A stretch of DNA of 47,452 bases from Bryobacteraceae bacterium (GTDB lineage: Bacteria > Acidobacteriota > Terriglobia > Bryobacterales > Bryobacteraceae). Below are positions 1 through 8,566 of the stretch, piece by piece. Location of the stretch: NCBI GenBank assembly GCA_019748195.1, contig JAIEPW010000019.1:1-47452 (forward strand), written 5' to 3'. Both the position numbers and the translations under genes were made by a program. The notes below the pieces were generated by a model, which searched no databases, was not told where the DNA came from, and saw nothing but the letters and a program-made list of their open reading frames with translations. The number at the start of each line of letters is the position of its first letter. Position 1 is the stretch's first letter.

Positions 1-110
1 GAGTAGCTGGCCACGTTGAGGATGCCTCCGGCGGCCACGGTCGGGGTTTGGCTGAATGCGGGCAGGCAGCACGCCGCGGCGGCGGCCAGCCATAGCCATG
101 ATTTCTTCAT
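1..110 (-). CDS. Secreted protein, N-terminal fragment (runs off the window)
   Basis: Only the first 36 codons are present. They encode a clear signal peptide: MKKSW, an alanine-rich hydrophobic core, and a probable cleavage after the Ala-Phe-Ser-Gln stretch. This is followed by a mature start reading TPTVAAGGILNVASY. The 'G-x-NxASY' pattern near the mature N terminus is common in acidobacterial secreted proteins carrying beta-sandwich repeats, so a large extracellular protein is likely, but that is inference. The ATG at 110-108 is supported by a strong Shine-Dalgarno (AAAGGAGG) about 9 nt upstream on the minus strand. The function cannot be assigned from the fragment. Confidence 0.75.
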   Translation of the reverse strand, partial: MKKSWLWLAAAAACCLPAFSQTPTVAAGGILNVASY

Positions 111-172
111 TTCGAGAATCCCTCCTTTGATGCACGCGAGGCCGGAGCGGGGTATTGGCTCACGCCTCGTGA

Positions 173-817
173 TTATTCTTTCACCCCGGAGGGCAACCCC
201 GCTGAGGTATGGGGGCCCCGCGAGGAAGCGTCCGGCGCCGGGCCGGATGGGCGCACTGCATAACAGAGCTCGACCATGCCGGTTTTATAGGCTTTTACCT
301 CCGTCAAATGGAGAGGGACGTCCCGGTCCAGCTTTTCGAAAAAGCGTATTCCGTCGCCAATCAGAACGGGGAGGATGGAATAACGGATCTCGTCAGCCAG
401 GCCGAGCCGGAGGCAATCGCCTGATACCGCGCCACCGCCGACAAACCAGATTCCCCGGAAGTCAGGCCGCAGATGGTCATTCACGAACCCGGCCAGGCCG
501 CCGGAGTAGAACTCGACGGTGCCGCGGCGCCGCGGAAGGTCGCGAGTGGTGAGAACGAACACCGGTTTGTCACCGTAGGGCCACCCCAGCCCCCTGGCTT
601 CGAAATCGAGCGCGGTTTCATAGGTGCGGGATCCCATCACGTAGCAGTCGATGGTGTTGAGAAACCCTTCAACGAACTCAGGGTCCAGGGAGTCTCCGCC
701 CCCGAATTCGCTGACCGTCTCGAGCCAGTCGACGCTGCCATCGCGACGCGCGATGAAGCCGTCGAGACTGGCGGCCATGTGGATGGTGACGCGGGAACCC
801 ATGCCGATGTCAGCCAC
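173..817 (-). CDS. DHFR/RibD C-terminal-like reductase
   Basis: This protein of about 210 residues matches the RibD C-terminal / dihydrofolate-reductase-like family (YwjB/YyaP type). It opens with 'VTIHMAASLDGFIARRDGSVDW', has 'CYVMGSRTYE' in the middle and a 'IWFVGGGAVSGDCLRLGLADEI' NADPH-binding segment. These are the three usual landmarks of the fold. Such stand-alone proteins are presumed NAD(P)H-dependent reductases, with no established substrate. The reading frame opens with GTG at 817. An in-frame ATG at 802 (MGSRVTIHMAASLDG) is an equally good start and neither has a strong Shine-Dalgarno. The C-terminal 25 residues are proline/serine-rich and outside the domain. The gene is transcribed divergently from the padR-like gene. 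Confidence 0.85.
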   Translation of the reverse strand: MADIGMGSRVTIHMAASLDGFIARRDGSVDWLETVSEFGGGDSLDPEFVEGFLNTIDCYVMGSRTYETALDFEARGLGWPYGDKPVFVLTTRDLPRRRGTVEFYSGGLAGFVNDHLRPDFRGIWFVGGGAVSGDCLRLGLADEIRYSILPVLIGDGIRFFEKLDRDVPLHLTEVKAYKTGMVELCYAVRPSGPAPDASSRGPHTSAGLPSGVKE

Positions 818-853
818 CGCAGTCTATCTCAGGCGGCAGTTTGCTTTCCGGGC

Positions 854-882
854 TTGCCAGATATATCATCTACTGCTATAGT
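854..882 (+). promoter_or_regulatory. Sigma70-type promoter of the PadR-ADOP operon, with a palindrome in its spacer
   Basis: TTGCCA (854-859) and TATAGT (877-882) are separated by exactly 17 bp, close to the TTGACA/TATAAT consensus. Transcription would start near 889, giving a leader of only about 11 nt before ATG 900. The spacer begins with the 8-bp palindrome GATATATC (860-867), a plausible PadR operator because autoregulation through AT-rich dyads is usual for the family. The operator role is inference. Confidence 0.6.
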
Positions 883-899
883 TGTTACGGTTATATCCA

Positions 900-1262
900 A
901 TGATGGCAGATTTACCCGAGCCCGAATCCCTGTTGCCGCTGTCGCCGGCGGCCTTCCACATTCTGGTGGCGTTGGCCGATCGGGACCGGCATGGCTACTC
1001 CATCCTGCAAGACGTGGCGGCGCGAACCGACGGCAAGGTGGTGCTGAGCGCGGCTACGCTTTACAGCTCGATCCGGCGGATGCTGGAGCAGGGATTGGTG
1101 ACCGAGCTGCGCGAGAGCCCCGACCCCGGCAATCACGATGAACGGCGCCGTTATTACGGTCTTACCGATCATGGGCGGCGCGTAGCCATGGCCGAGGCGC
1201 GGCGGCTGACCGCCATGCTGGCTCAGGCTCGGGAAACGGGGCTGATCCCGAAGAAGCTTTAG
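900..1262 (+). CDS. PadR-family transcriptional regulator (acidobacterial ADOP-linked type)
   Basis: The protein is about 120 residues and forms a single winged-helix PadR domain: 'LSPAAFHILVALADRDRHGYSILQDV' (helix 1 and 2), 'LSAATLYSSIRRMLEQGLVTEL' (recognition helix and wing) and 'RRYYGLTDHGRRVAMAEARRL' (wing end and dimerisation helix). ATG 900 is preferred, with ATG 903 two codons later in effect. An upstream TTG at 882 would lie inside the -10 box of the likely promoter and is rejected. The stop codon is 3 bp from the start of the giant permease gene, so the two form one transcription unit. PadR genes placed directly before ADOP permeases are a hallmark of Acidobacteriota; the regulator presumably represses the permease until an unknown ligand binds. 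Confidence 0.92.
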   Translation: MMADLPEPESLLPLSPAAFHILVALADRDRHGYSILQDVAARTDGKVVLSAATLYSSIRRMLEQGLVTELRESPDPGNHDERRRYYGLTDHGRRVAMAEARRLTAMLAQARETGLIPKKL

Positions 1263-1265
1263 GCG

Positions 1266-3968
1266 ATGCGATCCATCCGCGTCTTCGAGGCCTTGCTCCG
1301 GTGCTTTCCCGGACCATTCCGGCGCGAGTACGGCGACGAGATGGTTCGCACGTTTTCCCAAGAAATCCGCGGCGCGCGCGAGCGGGGAAGCCGGCGCGAA
1401 CAATGGGCGGTTTGGCTGCGGTCGGCCGCGGGCATCTTCCAGACCGCACCCCAGGAGCATCTCCACGTGATTCGACAAGACGTTCGTTACGCAGTACGCA
1501 CCTTGACGGCGCAACCCGGCTTCACGGCCGTGGCGGTGCTTTCGCTGGCGCTGGGAATCGGCGCCAACGTGGCGATTTTCAGCATAGTGAACAGCCTGTT
1601 GTTGGGCATGCTGCCGGTGCGCAATCCCGAGGAGCTGGTGATGCTGACGGATCCCGGCGCGCGGGGCATGTGGACCGGAGTCACCACGGGCGACCGGGAA
1701 TTGATGACGTACGCCGAGTTCGCGCAACTGCGGGACGAGGCCGGCGCTTTCTCGGCACTGATGGCCTCCCAAAGCGGGCTGAGCCGCCTGCAGGTTCGGG
1801 TGAATGGCGGCGAAGCGGAGGAGGTCCAGGGCCGGATGGTATCGGCGGAGTATTTCGACACGCTGGGGGCGCCGGCGATGCTCGGACGAACGTACCGGGA
1901 CACCGACGGCGCGAAACCCGCCGTGGCGGTGATCAGCCACGCATTCTGGCAGCGGCGGTTCGGGGGTCGGCCGGAGGCGTTGGGGGCGCGAATCGCGCTG
2001 CGTAAGACTGTGTTCACGGTGATCGGCGTGATGCCGCCGCCTTTCTTCGGCGAAACGGTAGGGGACCGGCCGGACGTCTGGCTCCCGCTGGCGATGCAGC
2101 CGGAGATCGCGCCGGGCCGCGACCTGCTGCATGACGATCCATCGCGGCTGCAGAAAACGGCGTGGCTGCACGTATTCGGAAGGCTGAAGCCGGGCGTCCA
2201 TTCCGCGGAGGCGGAGACTGCCTCCAACACGGTGTTTCAACGAGGCCTGGCCGCCTTTTATTCGGGGGCGGCGACCGAAGAGGTGCGGCGCAATTTCATG
2301 AATCAACGGCTGCGCGTGCGAGCGGCGGTGTCGGGGGCATCGGGCATCCGGGACGATTTCGGCGGGCCGCTGACGCTGATGCTCGCCGCGGCAGGCGTGG
2401 TTTTTCTCATCGCGTGCGCGAACCTGGGGAATCTGATGCTGGCGCGCGCCACGGCGCGGACGCGGGAGATGGCGGTGCGTCAGGCGCTGGGCGCGGGACG
2501 CGGCGACCTGGTACGCCAGTGGATGACCGAGGCGCTGGTGATCGCGCTGGCGGGGGGCGCCGCCGGACTGGCCGCGGCCTGGGCGCTGCGAGCGGGATTG
2601 CTGATGCTGGTTCCCAGCACGGTCCGGCTGTCCGAATCCGCGGATGCGCGCGTCCTCGCGTTCGCTGTCGGCCTCTCCGTGCTGGCCGGGTTGCTGCTGG
2701 GCCTGCTTCCGTCGCTTCGAACGATTCGCGTGGACGCGGCGGCGGGAGTAAAAGAACAAAGCCGCGGGGTGACGGCGTCGGCCAGGTGGCTTCGAACGGG
2801 CCGGTGGATCGTTGCCGGACAAGTGGCGTTGTCGCTTCCGTTGCTGGTGGGCGCCGGCCTGCTGGTGCGAACGCTGGACAACCTGCGGCGGGTGGATGTG
2901 GGGTTTGAGAAAGAAAAGCTGCTCATGCTCCGCGTGGACGTCGAATCGGCCGGGTACGAGGAACCGCGGCGGCAAGCCGTATTCGAGCGGCTGCACGAAC
3001 GGGTCCGGAGGATACCCGGCGTTCAGTCGGCCTCCTATTCTCCGCATGGCCTGTTTCTGGGAGGCGACAGCGGGGATGACGTGGAAGTGGAGGGCTACAC
3101 GCCGCGAGACGAGAACGACCGGTCATCGCGTTACGACCAGGTGGGACCGGGCTATTTCGCGGCGCTGGGAGTTCCGATGAAGCTGGGCCGTCCGATCACG
3201 GAACGGGATCATGCAACCAGTCCCAAGGTCTGCGTGATCAACGAAGCCTTCGCGAAGAAGTTCTTCGCAGGACGCAACCCGATCGGGCTGCACGTTACAC
3301 AGGTGTTCGCTCAGCAGCGGAACCGGTTCCAAGTGGTCGGGGTGGCGGGGAACTTTCGAAAGAACCGCCTGCGCGGCGAGATCGAGCATCGCTATTTTAT
3401 TCCGTCGGCCCAACCGGTCGATGTTCCGGAGAGAGTTACGTTCGTGGTGCGCACGGCGGGCGATGCGGCCTCGGCGATTCCGGCGCTGCGAAGCGCGATC
3501 CGCGCTGAAGATCCTAATCTGCCGGTCACCGCCGCGCGGCCGTTGACGGAACTCCTCGAAGAACGAATGGCGCAGGACCGGTTGGTGGCGGAGCTTTCGC
3601 TCGCTTTCGGGGTCACGGCGCTGCTGCTGGCGGCGATCGGCTTGTATGGCGTTTTGTCCTACGGGGTGGCACGACGGACGAACGAAATCGGGATCCGGAA
3701 GGCCATGGGGGCCCGTGAGAGCTCGGTGGTCGCCATGATCCTCCGGGAGTCGTCCTGGCTGTTGGCCGGCGGCCTGGGAGCCGGATTCCTGCTGGCGTTC
3801 GGAAGCCTGCGCTGGATCGAGAGCCTGTTGTTCGGACTGGCGCCGAGCGATCCGCTGGCGTATGCAATCGCGATCCTGCTGCTTGGCGGTGTCGGGCTGG
3901 CGGCATCGTGGGCGCCGGCCCGGCGCGCGGCCCGCGTGGATCCACTGGTGGCGATCCGCTACGAATAG
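1266..3968 (+). CDS. ADOP-family permease (MacB/FtsX-like, acidobacterial duplicated orphan permease)
   Basis: This is a 900-residue inner-membrane protein. An N-terminal cytoplasmic segment of about 85 residues (with 'FPGPFRREYGDEMVRTF') precedes the first membrane helix at residues 92-112 and a periplasmic MacB-type core domain. A first FtsX-type block of helices follows around residues 375-500 ('LIACANLGNLMLARATARTREMAVRQALGAGR'), then a second core domain, and a second FtsX block at the end ('LLAAIGLYGVLSYGVARRTNEIGIRKAMGAR'), finishing with the typical 'ARRAARVDPLVAIRYE'. The internal duplication and the absence of a neighbouring ATPase gene define the ADOP family, related to MacB-type efflux or lipoprotein-handling permeases. 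The substrate is unknown. It starts 3 bp after the PadR stop. Family assignment is firm; function is not. Confidence 0.95.
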   Translation: MRSIRVFEALLRCFPGPFRREYGDEMVRTFSQEIRGARERGSRREQWAVWLRSAAGIFQTAPQEHLHVIRQDVRYAVRTLTAQPGFTAVAVLSLALGIGANVAIFSIVNSLLLGMLPVRNPEELVMLTDPGARGMWTGVTTGDRELMTYAEFAQLRDEAGAFSALMASQSGLSRLQVRVNGGEAEEVQGRMVSAEYFDTLGAPAMLGRTYRDTDGAKPAVAVISHAFWQRRFGGRPEALGARIALRKTVFTVIGVMPPPFFGETVGDRPDVWLPLAMQPEIAPGRDLLHDDPSRLQKTAWLHVFGRLKPGVHSAEAETASNTVFQRGLAAFYSGAATEEVRRNFMNQRLRVRAAVSGASGIRDDFGGPLTLMLAAAGVVFLIACANLGNLMLARATARTREMAVRQALGAGRGDLVRQWMTEALVIALAGGAAGLAAAWALRAGLLMLVPSTVRLSESADARVLAFAVGLSVLAGLLLGLLPSLRTIRVDAAAGVKEQSRGVTASARWLRTGRWIVAGQVALSLPLLVGAGLLVRTLDNLRRVDVGFEKEKLLMLRVDVESAGYEEPRRQAVFERLHERVRRIPGVQSASYSPHGLFLGGDSGDDVEVEGYTPRDENDRSSRYDQVGPGYFAALGVPMKLGRPITERDHATSPKVCVINEAFAKKFFAGRNPIGLHVTQVFAQQRNRFQVVGVAGNFRKNRLRGEIEHRYFIPSAQPVDVPERVTFVVRTAGDAASAIPALRSAIRAEDPNLPVTAARPLTELLEERMAQDRLVAELSLAFGVTALLLAAIGLYGVLSYGVARRTNEIGIRKAMGARESSVVAMILRESSWLLAGGLGAGFLLAFGSLRWIESLLFGLAPSDPLAYAIAILLLGGVGLAASWAPARRAARVDPLVAIRYE

Positions 3969-4033
3969 CCGGCGGATCGTCGGGACGGCGCGGAGACGGC
4001 GTGCCGATCGTGCGCCGGCCGAAAAAACGAAGC

Positions 4034-5398
4034 CTATTCCTTGGGGGCGATGCCGAGCGTCTTCATCTTGCGGTAGAGGTTGGATCGCTCCAAGCCGAGC
4101 AGTTCGGCGGTGCGGGTGACATTGCCCCGAGCTTCTTCCAGCTTGCGGAGGATGTATTCGCGTTCGGCGGCTTCGCGGACCTCCTGAAGGCTGCCGAAGC
4201 GATCCATGGAGCGCTCGCCGGCGGAGCGCTTGGTGGGATTCAGAGGAATATGGCGTGCGTCCACGCGGACCTGTGGATTCATGATCACGATGCGCTCCAT
4301 CAGGTTGCGGAGCTCGCGGACGTTGCCGGGCCAGGAGTACTCCTGCAGCACGCCGTAGGCTTCGGGAGTCAGTTCCTTGGGCTTGCGGCCATAGGCGGTG
4401 GTGAATTCCTTCAGGAAGTGATCCGCGAGCAAGGGAACATCCTCCACGCGCTCGCGCAACGGCGGGACGAAGAAGGGGATGACGTTGAGACGGTAGAAGA
4501 GATCCTCGCGGAAGTTGCCGCGCTCGATTTCCTGGGCGAGGTTCTTGTTGGTGGAGGCGACCACGCGAACATCCACCTGAATCGATTCGGCGGCGGCGAT
4601 AGGTTCAAAGCGCTGTTCGTCCAGGGCCCGGAGAACCTTAGCCTGGGTGCGCAGGCTCATGTCGCCGACCTCGTCGAGAAAGAGGGTGCCGCCGTCGGCT
4701 TTCTGCAGCTTGCCGATCTTGTCCTGGTCGGCGCCGGCGAAGGCGCCCTTGCGATGGCCGAAGAGTTCGCTTTCAATGCGGTCCTCCGGGATTGCCGCGC
4801 AGTTGACCTCGACGAAGGGCTCGCCGGCGCGGGAGCTGATGGCATGGATGGCGTGAGCGACGAGTTCCTTGCCGGTGCCGCTTTCGCCATAGATGAGAAC
4901 CCGGCCGTTGGTGGTAGCCATGAGTTCGAGCTGCTGGCGGAGCGCCTTCATGGGTACGCTTTCGCCGATGATGCGGGGGCGTTCGCGGCCGTCCTCCTTG
5001 AGGCGTTCGATCTCGAGGGACAGCTTGCGCTGCTGGATGGCGTTTTTCAGCACCACGGTGACCTTTTCGATGGTCAAGGGTTTTTCGAGGAAGTCGAATG
5101 CGCCGAGCTTGGTGGCGCGGACCGCGGTTTCAATGCTGCCGTGGCCGGAGATGATCACCACCTCGGGACGGTCCGGGAAGGGGACCTCCTGGATGCGCTG
5201 CAGGGTTTCCATGCCGTCCATGCCGGGGAGCCAGACATCGAGCAGGACGGCGTCGAACGACTGGCGGGCGAGCTCCTGGAGGCAGGCCTCGCCGGTGGCG
5301 ACGGCCTGGCACTGGAAGCCTTCGTCCTGCAGGACGCCGCACAGGGACTCGCGAATTCCCGGTTCGTCATCGACGACCAGGATGCGGGAAGCTCTCAT
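4034..5398 (-). CDS. NtrC/NtrX-type sigma54-dependent response regulator with GAFAGA loop
   Basis: The protein has 454 residues from ATG 5398, whose ATGA overlaps the kinase stop. The receiver domain (1-120) has D10, D11, phospho-acceptor D54, S84 and K106. The AAA+ sigma54-interaction domain (about 142-365) has Walker A GESGTGKE (171-178) and Walker [13 protein letters not shown] (236-247). The C terminus carries a Fis-type helix-turn-helix (about 425-447, '[21 protein letters not shown]'). It should activate sigma54 promoters when phosphorylated by the adjacent NtrY-like kinase. The L1 loop reads GAFAGA (218-223) rather than GAFTGA. The threonine normally contacts sigma54, so this substitution may weaken or alter activation. 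An in-frame start 10 codons upstream (5428) lies inside the kinase gene and is less likely. Confidence 0.93.
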   Translation of the reverse strand: MRASRILVVDDEPGIRESLCGVLQDEGFQCQAVATGEACLQELARQSFDAVLLDVWLPGMDGMETLQRIQEVPFPDRPEVVIISGHGSIETAVRATKLGAFDFLEKPLTIEKVTVVLKNAIQQRKLSLEIERLKEDGRERPRIIGESVPMKALRQQLELMATTNGRVLIYGESGTGKELVAHAIHAISSRAGEPFVEVNCAAIPEDRIESELFGHRKGAFAGADQDKIGKLQKADGGTLFLDEVGDMSLRTQAKVLRALDEQRFEPIAAAESIQVDVRVVASTNKNLAQEIERGNFREDLFYRLNVIPFFVPPLRERVEDVPLLADHFLKEFTTAYGRKPKELTPEAYGVLQEYSWPGNVRELRNLMERIVIMNPQVRVDARHIPLNPTKRSAGERSMDRFGSLQEVREAAEREYILRKLEEARGNVTRTAELLGLERSNLYRKMKTLGIAPKE

Positions 5399-7473
5399 GC
5401 GCCGGCCTCGACGCCCGCTTCCACGCAAGCGGGAATTTCGATGCGGAACCGCGCGCCGGCGGGCTGGTTGTCCTCGACGGTGATGCGCGCCTCGTGGTCA
5501 TTCAGGATGTGGTTCACGATAGCGAGTCCGAGGCCAGTGCCGCGATCCTTGGTGGAGAAGTACGGCAGGAAGAGTTTTTCCTTGTCATCGGCGGAGATGC
5601 CGCAGCCGGTGTCGGCGATGAGCAGCTCGACAATGTCGGGCGCGGGGCAGTGGGTGGCGACCAGCAGGCGGCGCTCCGGCGCATCCTGCATGGCTTCGGC
5701 GGCGTTGTCGACCAGGTTGACGATGACGCGTTTGAACTGTTCGGGATCGGCGTTGACGGGAGGCAGGTGGGGCGCGAGATCCAGGCGGACATCGATGTTT
5801 TCCAGGCGCCCGTCGAACACGCTGATCGCGTTGCGCACGATCTCGTTCAGGTCTCCGGGGACCGGCTGGGCGGCGGGGAAGCGGGAGAAGCGGCTGAACT
5901 CGTCGGCCAGGCTCTTGACGGTTTCCACCTCGCGGCCGATGGTGGCGGCGCACTCGCGCAGGATGCGTCCGGTGTCGGCGGTGGCGGGGCGATCGAGCTG
6001 GCGCTGGATGCGCTCCGCGCAGAGGGCCATGGGTGTCAGCGGGTTCTTGAGTTCGTGGGCGATGCGGCGGGCGACCTCCTGCCACGCCGCCTGCTTCTGG
6101 GCGCGCAGCAGCTCGCTGGTGTCCTCAAGCACGAGAACGAAGCCCGAATCGCGATCCTTCGATTCGGTGGCGTGAGGCAAGGCGGCCATGGTGACGGACA
6201 GGTGCAGGACCTGGCGTTCGTTGCGATACTCCATCTGGCTGCCGGCGATCCCGACGCGGCGGGAGCGCTTCATCAGGTAGTAGATTTCGGCGGCGTCCTC
6301 AAAGGAGAAGAGGTCTTCCACCTGCAGCGCCCGGGCGAGTTTCGATTCGGGGAAGATACCGGCCAGAGCGCGGTTGACGCGCAGGATACGGCCGTCGGAA
6401 GAAAGCGAGATCACGCCGGTGGGGATGCTTTCGAGGATCGCTTCGGTGAAGCGGCGGCGTTTTTCGAGCTCGCGGGCGGAGAGCTCGAGTCCCTCCAGCA
6501 TGTCATTGAAGCCGCGCACCAGGCTGCCGAGTTCGTCGACGGCGCCGACGCGGACCCGATGGCTGAGATTGCCGCGGCGCGCCTCCCCCGCGGCTTCCAG
6601 CAGCGCGGAGATGGGCACGCTGATCTGTTTTGCCATGAACAGCGCGAGCCAGGTGGCGACGAAGAGAATAAACAGCGTGATCAGCAGCAGAAAGAGCAGG
6701 TACAGGTTGCGGAAGTAGCGCTTGTTGGCGGCGAGCTGGTCATACTGGCGGACTCCCTGGTCGATTTCGCGCTGGGTAGCGGCGAGGTCGGCGGGGGCTC
6801 GCGCGGTGACAATCAGTTTGCCGGCGGGACGGCCGGAAGCGAACAGGCGGACAGTTTCGGTGTAGTGATACAGCGTGTCCTGGTTGCTGCGGCAGAGGAT
6901 GGTTTTCTGGCCGTCGGTGTTTTCGATGACGAGCTCGCCCACGGCCATGGAGGCGCAGAAGTCCTGAAACTTCTTCCAGTCGATGGCTCCGCCCTGCGCG
7001 GCGGTGAGGGTCTCGGGCATGACGGAGAGCCAGCCGCCAAGCGCCTTGACGCGAGTTTGAATTTCGCCGTCGATGGCCGCGCCGGCGGCCACCAGGTTGA
7101 GCTTGGCGTTCTCGGCGGGCATGGTGAACCATTTTTCAAGATTGCGGTTCAGGATCGCGTAGCTGAAGACGACCAGGAAGCAGACGGGCAGGATGGTAAG
7201 GCCGAGGGCGCCCGCCACCAGCTTGGTCTTGATGCGGGATCCCTCGCGGTTCTGGAATTTTTCCAGGTAGAGCTTCACCGCGGTGCGCATCAGCATGAAG
7301 CCGAGGGTGATGGTGAGCAGGATGATGAGGGTGGAGACGGCCCAGAAGATGTAGGTTTGCTGGGGGCTGGAGGGGGCAAGCTCGCCGAAAGAGAAGGAGA
7401 CCTGCCAGATGACCAGCGCGATCAGGATCGCGAGGACGATGAGGCCGGATGCAAATAGGACTCTTTTGCGCAC
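5395..7473 (-). CDS. NtrY-type sensor histidine kinase
   Basis: The protein has 692 residues from a GTG start. Membrane helices lie at about 5-25, 41-62 and 86-107, followed by a periplasmic region of about 145 residues and a fourth helix at about 255-280. Next come a HAMP linker (about 280-335), a PAS domain (about 340-455), the dimerisation/phospho-acceptor helix with H473 in 'RRIAHELKNPLTPM', and a HATPase domain with N box 585-595 (VNLVDNAAEAM), G1 DTGCGI (621-626) and G2 GTGLGL (645-650). The order TM-HAMP-PAS-HisKA-HATPase with three N-terminal helices is that of NtrY, which in Proteobacteria reports nitrogen or redox state to NtrX. The input signal here is not visible. The last codons overlap the regulator start by ATGA, so the pair is translationally coupled. 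Confidence 0.93.
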   Translation of the reverse strand: MRKRVLFASGLIVLAILIALVIWQVSFSFGELAPSSPQQTYIFWAVSTLIILLTITLGFMLMRTAVKLYLEKFQNREGSRIKTKLVAGALGLTILPVCFLVVFSYAILNRNLEKWFTMPAENAKLNLVAAGAAIDGEIQTRVKALGGWLSVMPETLTAAQGGAIDWKKFQDFCASMAVGELVIENTDGQKTILCRSNQDTLYHYTETVRLFASGRPAGKLIVTARAPADLAATQREIDQGVRQYDQLAANKRYFRNLYLLFLLLITLFILFVATWLALFMAKQISVPISALLEAAGEARRGNLSHRVRVGAVDELGSLVRGFNDMLEGLELSARELEKRRRFTEAILESIPTGVISLSSDGRILRVNRALAGIFPESKLARALQVEDLFSFEDAAEIYYLMKRSRRVGIAGSQMEYRNERQVLHLSVTMAALPHATESKDRDSGFVLVLEDTSELLRAQKQAAWQEVARRIAHELKNPLTPMALCAERIQRQLDRPATADTGRILRECAATIGREVETVKSLADEFSRFSRFPAAQPVPGDLNEIVRNAISVFDGRLENIDVRLDLAPHLPPVNADPEQFKRVIVNLVDNAAEAMQDAPERRLLVATHCPAPDIVELLIADTGCGISADDKEKLFLPYFSTKDRGTGLGLAIVNHILNDHEARITVEDNQPAGARFRIEIPACVEAGVEAGA

Positions 7474-7491
7474 GGGCGGCTTACTATCTGG

Positions 7492-7521
7492 ATTAGATCA
7501 AACCGTGGAGGAAGGCGGCAA
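7492..7521 (-). promoter_or_regulatory. Possible promoter of the two-component operon
   Basis: On the minus strand TTGCCG (7521-7516) and TCTAAT (7497-7492) are separated by 18 bp. This would place transcription initiation about 12 nt before the GTG start of the kinase. Match to consensus is moderate, so transcription from the methyltransferase gene 65 bp upstream is an alternative. Confidence 0.35.
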
Positions 7522-7538
7522 GTTGCGCCGGCCGTCCC

Positions 7539-8543
7539 CTATCGCGACAGTACCGCGTGCTGCGGCGCCATCGGGATGTCGTGCAGGGTGCTGTGCGGGA
7601 AGCCCGCATCGCGGAACATGGACTGGAGCTCGGGGAACGTGTAGGCGTCGCCCCCGGGCGTGTCGCCGAGCATCTGCAGCGCGAACTGCGCCTCGATCCG
7701 CGGCGAGATGCGATCTTCGTTCGGCACGAACTCGAGGGTAACCGCGACACCGCCCGGTTTCACCGCGGCCCGGACCTTTTTCAGGAAATCGACGCAGGTG
7801 GGGTAGTCGAAATGGTGCAGGAAGTTGGTGATCAGCGCGACATCGTAGCCCGCGCCGAAGTCCACGGTGAACGCATCGCCGGGGATCAGGTGCAGCCGCG
7901 CCGCAACCGCGGCCTTTTGCGCGTTCTCCACCGCGACCTCCAGCACGGCGGGCCAGTCGAGAGCGTAGATTTCGGCGGAGGGGTGGCGCAGCGCGAACTG
8001 GATGCCGAACATTCCATGACCGGCGGCGATGTCGAGAATCTTCGCTCCGGAGGGCAGGTCGCCGGCGAGGTTCGGCAGGTGCACGGCGGATGGCATCATC
8101 ATCGGAACCATCTGGCGGGCGAACTCGACCCACATGCGGTTGTCGGGGGTCACAGTTCCGCCCAGGTTCATGCGGCCGGTGCGCACGGTCTGCGTCAGGT
8201 CGGCAAAGTACTCGCGATGGCTACGATCGACCAGGAATTTGGTCATCCCGCCGAGATAGGCGGGCGAGCGGCGGCTGAGGAAGGCGGCGGCGTCGGGCGA
8301 TAGCGAATACACTCCGTTCTCTTTTCGCAGGAACTCGTGGATGGTCAGGTAGTCGGCGAGAATGCGAACGCCGCGCAGCGAAGCCTTTATGTGCTCCGCC
8401 AGCTTTTCCGCGGTATTCGCGCCTTCCTCGATGGCGGAGAAGAGGTCGAGTTCCACGGCGGTCTTGATGGCATCCGTTTTCTGGTAGGCATTCAGGGCCT
8501 CGAAGATGCGCTCCGGAGTGGGGTGCGTTGCGGGGGTCGACAT
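7539..8543 (-). CDS. SAM-dependent methyltransferase with N-terminal dimerisation domain
   Basis: The protein has 334 residues from ATG 8543 (MSTPATHPTPERIFEAL). An N-terminal winged-helix dimerisation module (about 10-95, 'DAIKTAVELDLFSAI...TAEKLAEHI') is followed by a Rossmann methyltransferase domain. Motif I is 'ILDIAAGHGMFGI'. The acidic loop is 'IYALDWPAVLEVA', and the post-motif is 'VALITNFLHHFD'. This layout is that of class I small-molecule O-methyltransferases (TcmN/CrtF-like), which act on phenolic or polyketide hydroxyls, but the substrate cannot be read from the sequence. It is divergent from the aminotransferase gene across 23 bp and lies 65 bp upstream of the two-component genes. 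A start 12 codons upstream (8579) would overlap the divergent gene and is rejected. Confidence 0.88.
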   Translation of the reverse strand: MSTPATHPTPERIFEALNAYQKTDAIKTAVELDLFSAIEEGANTAEKLAEHIKASLRGVRILADYLTIHEFLRKENGVYSLSPDAAAFLSRRSPAYLGGMTKFLVDRSHREYFADLTQTVRTGRMNLGGTVTPDNRMWVEFARQMVPMMMPSAVHLPNLAGDLPSGAKILDIAAGHGMFGIQFALRHPSAEIYALDWPAVLEVAVENAQKAAVAARLHLIPGDAFTVDFGAGYDVALITNFLHHFDYPTCVDFLKKVRAAVKPGGVAVTLEFVPNEDRISPRIEAQFALQMLGDTPGGDAYTFPELQSMFRDAGFPHSTLHDIPMAPQHAVLSR

Positions 8544-8550
8544 GGCGCCA

Positions 8551-8558
8551 ATTATAAT
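8551..8558. promoter_or_regulatory. Palindromic ATTATAAT shared by two divergent genes
   Basis: The 23-bp gap between the methyltransferase and aminotransferase starts contains ATTATAAT, which reads TATAAT on both strands. It could act as the -10 element for both divergent genes. No convincing -35 hexamer was found for either direction, and either transcript would be nearly leaderless. Confidence 0.35.
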
Positions 8559-8566
8559 GCGCGGGA

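Noticed and set aside
912..3047. Long minus-strand frame inside the ADOP permease gene
   Set aside because: Arg/Gln/His-rich translation typical of an antisense shadow; it overlaps the well-supported PadR and permease genes.
3969..4033. Intrinsic terminator between the ADOP permease and the response regulator
   Set aside because: A GC-rich GCCGGCG/CGCCGGC pair exists, but the adjoining A/T run is on the wrong side for a terminator in either direction.
5494..7458. Long open reading frame antisense to the histidine kinase gene
   Set aside because: It mirrors the kinase codons in a GC-rich genome, with low-complexity composition and no recognisable domain; the kinase frame on the other strand is complete with all motifs.
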